From: DAOTVC01 sp034437215
GTDB lineage: Bacteria; Chloroflexota; Anaerolineae; B4-G1; SLSP01
Direction of reading: 5' to 3'
Length of the DNA stretch: 64,000 nucleotides
NCBI GenBank assembly: GCA_034437215.1
Contig: DAOTVC010000027.1
Coordinates: 1 to 64,000, forward strand
Shown here piece by piece: positions 26,538 through 33,181 of the stretch (the stretch's first letter is position 1; every line of letters begins with the position of its first letter). A program made the position numbers and the translations under genes. Under the pieces are notes generated by a model. The model searched no databases. It was not told the DNA's origin and saw nothing but the letters and a program-made list of their open reading frames with translations.

Positions 26538-29021
26538 ATGACAGATCCAAGACCACAGGAATCCTCGGGCTGCTCCCAGGCGCTCGCCATCCTCTTTATG
26601 CTGGGGTGGCTGCTGCTCGTCCCCTTCGGGGGCGCCCTACTCATCAACCTGGCGCTGGACGATCCCGCACGGGCTAGCAGCGTCGTTCTGACGCTGTTTA
26701 CCGGCGGCGTCCTGGCGGCACCCTACGTGGCGATCGCCCTCTTCACGCGTCGCCGCTCCGGCTGGGAGAAGGTGAACGCTCTGGCAGCGGGATTCACTGC
26801 GGTCGCGGGCTACGTGGCCCTCGACGCCCTGCTCCGCGCCTTTCTGCCGGGGGAGCCCAACCTCCTGGCGGCGCTGCGCCTGCTGCTCTTCCCGCCCTAC
26901 CTCTGGCTCGCGGCGCGCTTCGTGCCCCGCCTCGCCGACCACGAACTCGAGCACTCCGTCGCCGAGTGGCTGGGCCTGGTGGGAAACCGCGCCTCGACCC
27001 TCTGGCTGGCGTTGGCCCTGGCGGCCCTCTGCACCCTCCCCTGGCCCCTTACCGGCGCGCTGGGGGACGTCATCCAGACGCTGGCCTTCCTCCTGCAGGG
27101 GAGCGCCGCCATTCTCCCGCCCCTCTTCCTCTTCTGGGGCCTGCTCTTCCGCCTCTGGACCGAGCGCCTGGCCCGCTCGTGGCTGGCGGCGCTCCTCGTC
27201 ATCCTGACCTACGGGCTCTTCATCGCCGCCCAGGTGCTGCCCGGCGGCGCGTGGGGCGCCCTCCCGCAGGGGCTTGTCCTGCCGCTCCTGGCCCTCCTCC
27301 TCACCGAACTCCGCGCCCGGGGCAGGAGCGTCTGGCCCCTCGTCCCCCTCGCCTTGCTCGTCCTCGTCGTCCCCCGGCTCTTCACCGACCCCCGGGACGT
27401 CGCCCTCCAGGGCATCCCTGAGATTCAGCACATCATCGCTTACGGGGTGACCTGGGTGCTGGTCGCTCTGGCAGGTCTGTCCCTCTGGCTCCTGCGGACC
27501 TTCGCCCCCCAGATCTTCGGCCCCGAGCAGGAGGGACATCGCATCTGGTCCTACGTCGCCCTCGCCGCTGCGGCCCTCCTCTGGCTGGGGTGGCTGCTGC
27601 TCTACGTCACCCTGGGCAACCCCGGCTTCTACAACGACGGCTTCCTCATCATCATGGAGGAGCAGGCCGATCTCGACGCCGCCTACGAGATAGAGGTGCG
27701 CGAGGAGCGGCTGCAGTACGTCTACGACACACTGCGGACGACGGCGCAGGAGAGCCAAGCGCCCGTGCGCGAGGCCCTGGACGACGCAGGCTTGCCCTAC
27801 CGCCCCTACTACCTCATGAACATGATCCGCGTCGACGGATACCGCTGGCGGATGGGCGCCTACGAGGAACTGCCGGGGGTGGACCGGGTGATCCTCAACC
27901 CCAACGTCCGTGAGTACCCCAACCGCATCCCCATCTCCGGCGTCACCGGTGAGGGCGCCCTGGGGACAACCATCGACGGGCTAGTTCCGAACCTGCAGGC
28001 CATCAACGCCCCTGCCGCCTGGGATCTGGGCGTGACGGGCGCAGGCATCGTCGTGGGCGGGCAGGACACCGGCTACGACTGGAGCCATCCGGCGCTCCAA
28101 CCCCACTACCGGGGCTGGGACGGCTCTACCGCCACCCACGACTACAACTGGCACGACGCGTGGGCCGATTCGGAGGTCCCCTTCGACGACGGGGAGCACG
28201 GGACCCACACCCTGGGCACCGTCCTTGGCAACGACCCCGACGGGCGCCGGGTGGGCGTAGCCCCCGACGCCGTGTGGATCGGCTGCCGCAACATGCGCCG
28301 CGGTCTGGGGAACCCGGGCGCCTACGCCGCGTGCTCGGAGTTCTTCCTGGCCCCCTACCCGCTGGGGGGCGACCCCTTCACCGACGGGGACATCATCCGG
28401 GCAGCCCACGTCGTCAACAACTCCTGGGGCTGTCCGCCGGAGGAGGGCTGTCACGCCGAGACCCTCGAGCCGGCGATGGACGCCCTGCGCGCCGCGGGGA
28501 TCATGATGGTGGTGAGCGCCGGGAACGACGGCCCGACCTGCGGCACCGCCGCGACGCCTCCCGCCAACTACGACAGCGTCTTCTCCGTGGGCGCGACGAA
28601 CAACCAGGGGCTGATCGTCGGCTTCAGCAGCCGCGGCCCCGTGGAGGACGGGATCAAGCCGGATGTGAGCGCACCCGGCTTCAACATCCTTTCGAGCACC
28701 CCCGGTGGGGACTATGGCTACGCCAGCGGCACCTCGATGGCAGGGCCCCACGTCGCCGGGTTGGTGGCCCTCCTCTGGTCGGCGGAGCCCGACCTCATCG
28801 GCGACATCGCAGCGACGGAGGCGCTGATCTGCGAGACGGCGGACGCCCAAGCCGTGGAGGAGAGCTGCCCCGCCGAGCTGACGGGGGTCGAGGAGCTGGT
28901 GGCCTCGGTCGAGGAGGGGGGCGGCTGCGCCTGCGGCGGCGTGACCGGGGTGCCCAACAACGTCTACGGCTGCGGCGTCCTCGACGCCGGGGCCGCCGTC
29001 GAGGCGGCCCTGGCCCGGTAG
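26538..29021 (+). CDS. Polytopic membrane subtilase (S8 serine peptidase)
   Basis: This 827-residue protein couples about ten hydrophobic helices (residues 15-375) to a C-terminal subtilisin domain (about 480-827) that is probably outside the cell. The triad is Asp510 (GGQDTGYDWSHP), His554 (GEHGTHTLG) and Ser733 (SGTSMAGPHVAG), with oxyanion-hole Asn663 (SAGNDGPTCG). A segment between (about 380-470) may be a propeptide-like domain. Cys pairs in the protease part suggest disulfides. The ATG at 26538 follows AAGGAGG. Polytopic N-termini are unusual for S8 peptidases. TACAAT at 26507-26512 may be the -10 box. Confidence 0.85.
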   Translation: MTDPRPQESSGCSQALAILFMLGWLLLVPFGGALLINLALDDPARASSVVLTLFTGGVLAAPYVAIALFTRRRSGWEKVNALAAGFTAVAGYVALDALLRAFLPGEPNLLAALRLLLFPPYLWLAARFVPRLADHELEHSVAEWLGLVGNRASTLWLALALAALCTLPWPLTGALGDVIQTLAFLLQGSAAILPPLFLFWGLLFRLWTERLARSWLAALLVILTYGLFIAAQVLPGGAWGALPQGLVLPLLALLLTELRARGRSVWPLVPLALLVLVVPRLFTDPRDVALQGIPEIQHIIAYGVTWVLVALAGLSLWLLRTFAPQIFGPEQEGHRIWSYVALAAAALLWLGWLLLYVTLGNPGFYNDGFLIIMEEQADLDAAYEIEVREERLQYVYDTLRTTAQESQAPVREALDDAGLPYRPYYLMNMIRVDGYRWRMGAYEELPGVDRVILNPNVREYPNRIPISGVTGEGALGTTIDGLVPNLQAINAPAAWDLGVTGAGIVVGGQDTGYDWSHPALQPHYRGWDGSTATHDYNWHDAWADSEVPFDDGEHGTHTLGTVLGNDPDGRRVGVAPDAVWIGCRNMRRGLGNPGAYAACSEFFLAPYPLGGDPFTDGDIIRAAHVVNNSWGCPPEEGCHAETLEPAMDALRAAGIMMVVSAGNDGPTCGTAATPPANYDSVFSVGATNNQGLIVGFSSRGPVEDGIKPDVSAPGFNILSSTPGGDYGYASGTSMAGPHVAGLVALLWSAEPDLIGDIAATEALICETADAQAVEESCPAELTGVEELVASVEEGGGCACGGVTGVPNNVYGCGVLDAGAAVEAALAR

Positions 29022-29033
29022 CGCCGCAGACGG

Positions 29034-29669
29034 TCACCGGCGCCGGCGGGCCAGCTCCTGCCGCACGGCAGCGAGCGTCAGGTCGCGGGTGGCCAGCACC
29101 ACCAGGAGGTGGTAGAGGAGGTCGGCGGCCTCGGCGGTCAGCCGCTGGTCGCTCTGCCCCTTCGCCGCGAGGATGACCTCGACGGCCTCCTCCCCCACCT
29201 TCTTCAGGGCCTCGTCGGGGTCGGCGAGCAGCGACGCGGTGTAGGAGCCGGGAGGCGCCGTGCTCTTGCGCTCCAGGATCACGTCGAAGAGCTCGTCCAA
29301 CAGGTCACCGCTCTCCGGCTCCTCTGGGGGCAGAGGGCGCAGCTCCCCCTCCCCGGTGAACGCGCGGTAGAAGCAGCTCCGCGCCCCGGTGTGGCAGGCG
29401 GGCCCCGCCGGTCGGACCCTGAGCAGCAGCGTGTCGCCATCGCAGTCGACCCGGATCTCGCACACGCGCTGCACGTTCCCCGACGTGCCGCCCTTCTGCC
29501 AGATCTCCTGCCGGCTGCGGCTCCAGAAGGTCGCCAGGCCCGTCTCGCGGGTGAGGCGGAGGGCCTCGGCGTTCATCCACGCCACCATCAGCACCGCGCC
29601 CGTCACCGCGTCCTGGACCACCGCCGGGATGAGGCCCCGCTCATCGAATTTCAAGTCGAAGGCGTTCAT
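29034..29669 (-). CDS. hisIE: Bifunctional phosphoribosyl-AMP cyclohydrolase / phosphoribosyl-ATP pyrophosphatase
   Basis: It catalyses steps 2 and 3 of histidine synthesis. The HisI half (about residues 1-110) has MVAWMNAEALRLTRETGLATFWSRSR, VDCDGDTLLLRV and GPACHTGARSCFYR with the Zn/Mg ligands. The HisE half (about 118-211) has SYTASLLADPDEALKKVGEEAVEVILAA and ADLLYHLLVVL. It is the last gene of the his operon, 17 bases after hisF, and nearly touches the convergent subtilase gene (12 bases apart). The start at 29669 follows AAAGGAGA. Confidence 0.94.
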   Translation of the reverse strand: MNAFDLKFDERGLIPAVVQDAVTGAVLMVAWMNAEALRLTRETGLATFWSRSRQEIWQKGGTSGNVQRVCEIRVDCDGDTLLLRVRPAGPACHTGARSCFYRAFTGEGELRPLPPEEPESGDLLDELFDVILERKSTAPPGSYTASLLADPDEALKKVGEEAVEVILAAKGQSDQRLTAEAADLLYHLLVVLATRDLTLAAVRQELARRRR

Positions 29670-29686
29670 TTCCGTGTCTCCTTTTC

Positions 29687-30454
29687 CTAATACCGGACGA
29701 CGACGCCCTCTTCTGCCAGAAAGGCCTTCACCGTATCGATGGTGAGCACCTGGTCGTGGAAGAGCGAGGCGGCGAGGGCCGCATCGGCCCGGCCCGCGGT
29801 GAGGACTGCGGCGAAGTGAGCCGGGGTCCCCGCGCCTCCGCTGGCGATGACCGGGACGGGCACCGCCTCCGCCACGGCCCGCGTCAGCGGTACGTCGTAC
29901 CCCGCCAGCGTGCCGTCGGCGTCCATGCTGGTGAGCAGGATCTCCCCGGCCCCCAGCTCCACGCCCCGCCGGCACCAGGCCAGTGCATCCAGCCCCGTGG
30001 GGATGCGACCGCCGTTGATGTAGACCTCCCAACAGGGAGCTTGCGCTCCGGGGAGGCGCCGGGCGTCCACGGAGAGGACGACGCACTGGCTCCCGAAGCG
30101 CTCGGCAGCCTCCGTGAGAATCGCGGGCGTGCGCACCGCCGCCGAGTTGATGCTGACCTTGTCGGCGCCGGCGAGAAGCAGACGGCGCACGTCCTCGACG
30201 CTGCGGACACCGCCCCCCACGGTGAAGGGCATGAAGACCTCCACCGCCACCCGGCGCACGATCTCGGTCAGCGTATCGCGCCCCTCGGGCGTGGCGGAGA
30301 TATCGAGGAAGATCAGCTCGTCGGCGCCCTGGGCATCGTAGGCCCGCGCCTGCTCCACGGGGTCACCGGCGTCGCGCAGGTTCATGAAGTTGACCCCCTT
30401 GACCACGCGTCCGTCCTTCACGTCCAGGCAGGGGATGATCCGCTTGGCCAGCAT
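29687..30454 (-). CDS. hisF: Imidazole glycerol phosphate synthase cyclase subunit HisF
   Basis: This 255-residue TIM barrel starts LAKRIIPCLDVKDGRVVKGVNF with the catalytic Asp11 and has the second Asp in VVLSVDARR. DELIFLDISATPEGRDT and PVIASGGAGTPAHFAAVL are standard phosphate-binding motifs. With HisH it makes IGP and AICAR. It starts only three bases after the hisA stop, so translation is coupled. Confidence 0.95.
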   Translation of the reverse strand: MLAKRIIPCLDVKDGRVVKGVNFMNLRDAGDPVEQARAYDAQGADELIFLDISATPEGRDTLTEIVRRVAVEVFMPFTVGGGVRSVEDVRRLLLAGADKVSINSAAVRTPAILTEAAERFGSQCVVLSVDARRLPGAQAPCWEVYINGGRIPTGLDALAWCRRGVELGAGEILLTSMDADGTLAGYDVPLTRAVAEAVPVPVIASGGAGTPAHFAAVLTAGRADAALAASLFHDQVLTIDTVKAFLAEEGVVVRY

Positions 30455-30457
30455 GGT

Positions 30458-31195
30458 TCACGCCCCTGCTGCGGCGCCGACTTCCAGCGCCTCCGAAAGG
30501 TCGATCTGCCCCTCGTAGAGCGCGCGCCCCACGATGACGCCCGCCAGTCCGGCCTTCCGCACCCGGCGGAGATCGTTCAGCTCACCCACACCCCCGGAGG
30601 CGATGACCTCCAGACCGGTGACCTCCGCCAGCGCCGCCGTCGCCGCGACGTTGACGCTGGCACCGGTGCCGTCGCGGGCGATGTCGGTGAAGACGAGCCG
30701 GCGCCCGCCCAGCCCGGCCCAGCGCGCTGCCAGCACCTCGGCGCGGATGCCGCCGGCGTACTGCCAGCCGCGGGTGCGGACCCAACCGTCTCGCGCGTCG
30801 ATAGCCACGGCGATACGCGAGGGCCCGAACGCCGCCAGCGCCGCCTCCAGGAGCGCGGGCTCTTCGACGGCGACGGTGCCCAGCACCACCCGCTCCACGC
30901 CCAGATCGAGCGCCCGGCGGATAGCGGGCAGATCCCGCAGCCCACCGCCGAACTGCACCCGCAGCCCCGTGGTGAGGATGCCAGCGAGGGCGTCCAAGTT
31001 GGCGTCCCCGGCGGCGTCGAAGGCGCCGTCGAGGTTGACGACGTGGAGCCACGTCGCCCCCGCCTGCTGCCAGCGCCGGGCTACCGCGAGGGCATCACCG
31101 GCGTAGGCGGTCTCACGCTCGGGATCGCCCTGGATCAACCGCACCACACGCCCCCGCCGCAGATCGATGGCGGGGTAGATCGTAAAGTCGTTCAT
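30458..31195 (-). CDS. hisA: Phosphoribosyl-formimino-AICAR phosphate isomerase HisA
   Basis: This 245-residue barrel has the HisA start IYPAIDLRRGRVVRLIQGD with catalytic Asp and the second catalytic Asp in VFTDIARDGTGASVN. GGGLRDLPAIRRALDLGVERVVLGT and ASGGVGELNDLRRV bind the two substrate phosphates. It performs the Amadori isomerisation that feeds HisF/HisH. The gap of 120 bases before it, unusually long for this operon, is filled with 8-bp-period repeats. Confidence 0.95.
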   Translation of the reverse strand: MNDFTIYPAIDLRRGRVVRLIQGDPERETAYAGDALAVARRWQQAGATWLHVVNLDGAFDAAGDANLDALAGILTTGLRVQFGGGLRDLPAIRRALDLGVERVVLGTVAVEEPALLEAALAAFGPSRIAVAIDARDGWVRTRGWQYAGGIRAEVLAARWAGLGGRRLVFTDIARDGTGASVNVAATAALAEVTGLEVIASGGVGELNDLRRVRKAGLAGVIVGRALYEGQIDLSEALEVGAAAGA

Positions 31196-31213
31196 CGCTC
31201 CTTCTCCTTTTTC

Positions 31214-31326
31214 GTAGTCCGGCAGTCATGCAGTCGCATAGTCGAACGATTGGACGGTCGCTTTCACTGCCCAGACTACGTGACCACTTGACTATCTGAC
31301 TATGGGACTACTCGACTACCCGACGA
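31214..31326. repeat. 8-bp-period GACTA/TAGTC repeats between hisA and hisH
   Basis: Four plus-strand TAGTC/CAGTC units at 8-base spacing (31214-31245) face seven units of the form NNNGACTA at exactly 8-base spacing (31271-31326). The two arms are roughly complementary, so a long hairpin could form. The array runs into the end of hisH and supplies its TAG stop at 31316-31318. Confidence 0.7.
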
Positions 31327-31915
31327 AATTACTCAGGATCTGCAAGCCGACACCCTGGCTCTTTTCCGGGTGGAACTGAATGCCGATCACGTTTTCGCGC
31401 CCCACCACGCAGGCGAAGCGCCCGCCGTAGTCGGAGACCGCCAGGACGTGGTCGGAGCGAGGCTCGCAGACGTAGGCGTGGTTGAAGTAGGCCCACGAAT
31501 GCGGGGGCACGTCATCGAAAAGCGGGCTTTCGACGACGGGCGTCACCTGATTCCAACCGGTGTGGGGCACCTTGAACTCGGCGGGCAGATCGAATCTGAC
31601 TACGCGACCGGGCAGGAGCCCCAGCCCTGCGTGCCGCCCGCCCTCCTCACCCTCCTCGAAGAGCACCTGCAGCCCCACGCAGATCCCCAGGAAGGGCGTG
31701 CCCCGCATGGCTACCTCACGGATAGGGGCGACGAGGTTGAGCCGTCGCAGGTTCGCCATGCAGTCCCCGAAGGCGCCCACCCCCGGCAGCACCACCTTCT
31801 CCGCCGCCAGCACCCTCTCGGGTTCGCGGGTCAGCGTCACTCCGGCGCCGGCGGCCCGCAGCGCCTTCTCCACCGAGCGGACGTTCCCCGCACCGTAGTC
31901 GATCAAAGCGATCAT
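31316..31915 (-). CDS. hisH: Imidazole glycerol phosphate synthase glutaminase subunit HisH
   Basis: This 199-residue class I glutamine amidotransferase starts MIALIDYGAGNVRSVEKAL. The catalytic Cys is in FLGICVGLQVLFE, and the His-Glu pair in GIQFHPEKSQ. It supplies ammonia to HisF. Its ATG overlaps the hisG stop (ATGA), so it is coupled to hisG; an apparent larger frame upstream is only read-through of hisG in another frame. The order G-H-A-F-IE lacks hisB, hisC and hisD, which must lie elsewhere. Confidence 0.95.
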   Translation of the reverse strand: MIALIDYGAGNVRSVEKALRAAGAGVTLTREPERVLAAEKVVLPGVGAFGDCMANLRRLNLVAPIREVAMRGTPFLGICVGLQVLFEEGEEGGRHAGLGLLPGRVVRFDLPAEFKVPHTGWNQVTPVVESPLFDDVPPHSWAYFNHAYVCEPRSDHVLAVSDYGGRFACVVGRENVIGIQFHPEKSQGVGLQILSNFVG

Positions 31916-32934
31916 CTTCCTGCTCCTCCCGGTGACGCCAGCGCTTCCATCATGGCGCGGTAGCGGACAGGCTCCTCTTCGAAGACGTAGGTCACGGGCG
32001 TCACCACCACCCCGCTCCCCCCGGCCGCCCGCAGCTCGGTGACGGCCCGGAAGAGATCCTCGCGATTGACGATGATCTGGACGGCATACCACCCGCCGGC
32101 GGCGACACTCTCGGCCAGCACCGGCGAGATCGTCGGCCCTTGAAGGCCCGCCAGAGTGGGCCGGTCGCGCATCCGCCGGGCGATGGCCTCCGGCGACTCG
32201 CCGCGCATGTTGGCCGTGACCAGCAGGTGCTCTCGAGCCCGCAGATAGGCCTCGGTGAACTCCAGGAGGACGCGCGCGACATGCAGGGCCTCGGGACGGA
32301 CGTTCAGGGACGCCCGGTTGGCGATGAGCGCCGCCTGAGAGTCGAGGATCACGCCGTCGGCCAGCGGGCGCAGGCGGTTGTCGCGCAGCGTCTGCCCCGA
32401 GGAGACGAGGTCGGCGATGCAGTCGGCGTAACCGATAGCCGGTGCCACCTCCAGCGTGCCTTCGGCGGGAACGAGGGTGAAGGAGTTGATGGCGTGCCCC
32501 TCCAGGAAGTCCCGTGTCAGGTTGGGAAACTTGGTCGCGACCCGCAGCGGACGCTCCAGGGCTCGGGCCTGCCCGGCGAGCCGGGCCACGCTCCCCACCT
32601 CCGTCCACGCCTCGGGGACGGCCATGGTCAGCCGGCAGCCGCCGAAGCCGAGGGCGTCGTGGAGCACGAGGATGGCGCCGTTGCCCCCGTGCTCGGCGGT
32701 CACGTCCATGCCGGTGATGCCGAAGTCGACGCTGCCGTCCCGCACGCTGACGACAATGTCGCCGGGTCGCTGGAAGAGCACCGTCACCTCGGGCAGCGCC
32801 GGGATGGAGGCGGCGTACTGGCGGGGGTTGGGCTTGTGGATGGCGAGGCCACAGGCGGCGAGAAAATCCACGGCATCCTGAGCCAGCCGCCCCTTGCTGG
32901 GGAGGGACAGGCGAAGGTCTTGACGTTCTTGCAT
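31912..32934 (-). CDS. hisG: ATP phosphoribosyltransferase, long form
   Basis: This 340-residue enzyme catalyses the first, feedback-controlled step of histidine synthesis. It starts LRLSLPSKGRLAQDAVDFLAACGL and has DGSVDFGITGMDV and the PRPP-binding segment EVAPAIGYADCIADLVSSGQTLRDN. The C-terminal ~80 residues (GPTISPVLAESVAAGGWYAVQIIVNREDLFRAVTELRAAGGSGVVVTPVTYVF) form the HisG_C histidine-binding domain, so no HisZ is needed. AAGGAG lies seven bases before the ATG. The upstream attenuator controls it. Confidence 0.95.
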   Translation of the reverse strand: MQERQDLRLSLPSKGRLAQDAVDFLAACGLAIHKPNPRQYAASIPALPEVTVLFQRPGDIVVSVRDGSVDFGITGMDVTAEHGGNGAILVLHDALGFGGCRLTMAVPEAWTEVGSVARLAGQARALERPLRVATKFPNLTRDFLEGHAINSFTLVPAEGTLEVAPAIGYADCIADLVSSGQTLRDNRLRPLADGVILDSQAALIANRASLNVRPEALHVARVLLEFTEAYLRAREHLLVTANMRGESPEAIARRMRDRPTLAGLQGPTISPVLAESVAAGGWYAVQIIVNREDLFRAVTELRAAGGSGVVVTPVTYVFEEEPVRYRAMMEALASPGGAGR

Positions 32935-32952
32935 TGAGGATCTCCTTCCATA

Positions 32953-32982
32953 GAAAAAGCCCCCCGGACGACCCAGGGGGCT
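32953..32982 (-). terminator. Intrinsic terminator of the his attenuator
   Basis: On the minus strand AGCCCCCTGG pairs with CCGGGGGGCT around GTCGT, then TTTTTC follows (32954-32958 is the T tract). It lies between the leader peptide stop (33009) and hisG. The 5' arm segment CCTGGGTC (32970-32977) can alternatively pair with GACTCGGG inside the leader (33031-33038), a possible antiterminator. Confidence 0.85.
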
Positions 32983-33008
32983 GTAAGTTCAATCTCGCGC
33001 TCTGCTAC

Positions 33009-33095
33009 TCAGTTGCGCAGGGGCTGACCTCCCGAGTCGGGTGGCACAGAGCGATGATGGTGGTGCAGAGCGGAAAGCGCGCGTTTCATCTTCAT
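33009..33095 (-). CDS. hisL: his operon leader peptide with four consecutive His codons
   Basis: A 28-residue open frame runs from the ATG at 33095 to the TGA at 33009, 74 bases before hisG. It starts MKMKRALSAL, continues with four adjacent His codons (residues 11-14) and ends PLRN. No other His occurs. The peptide is followed by an intrinsic terminator, exactly the arrangement of transcription attenuation known for enteric hisL. When charged tRNA-His is scarce, stalling at codons 11-14 would leave 33031-33038 free to pair with the terminator arm and allow read-through into hisG. An ATG at codon 3 is an alternative start. It has no ribosome-binding site, because the promoter -10 box ends seven bases upstream. 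Confidence 0.85.
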   Translation of the reverse strand: MKMKRALSALHHHHRSVPPDSGGQPLRN

Positions 33096-33102
33096 GGTCC
33101 AG

Positions 33103-33130
33103 ATTCTACCACGGTCTAGAGGGCGGTCAA
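33103..33130 (-). promoter_or_regulatory. his operon promoter
   Basis: On the minus strand TTGACC (33125-33130) and TAGAAT (33103-33108) are separated by 16 bases. The leader peptide ATG follows the -10 box after seven bases, so the mRNA would start at or next to the leader ATG. It lies in the gap between the upstream glycosyltransferase gene and hisL. Confidence 0.75.
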
Positions 33131-33181
33131 ATGGCGGGTTTGGCGTCCTCGGGGCGGTTCTGCCACGGTAGCGCCCGAGAA

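Noticed and set aside
31916..32992. An upstream extension of hisH to 558 codons
   Set aside because: The extra part reads through hisG in another frame with no homology; MIALIDYG at 31915 is the true start.
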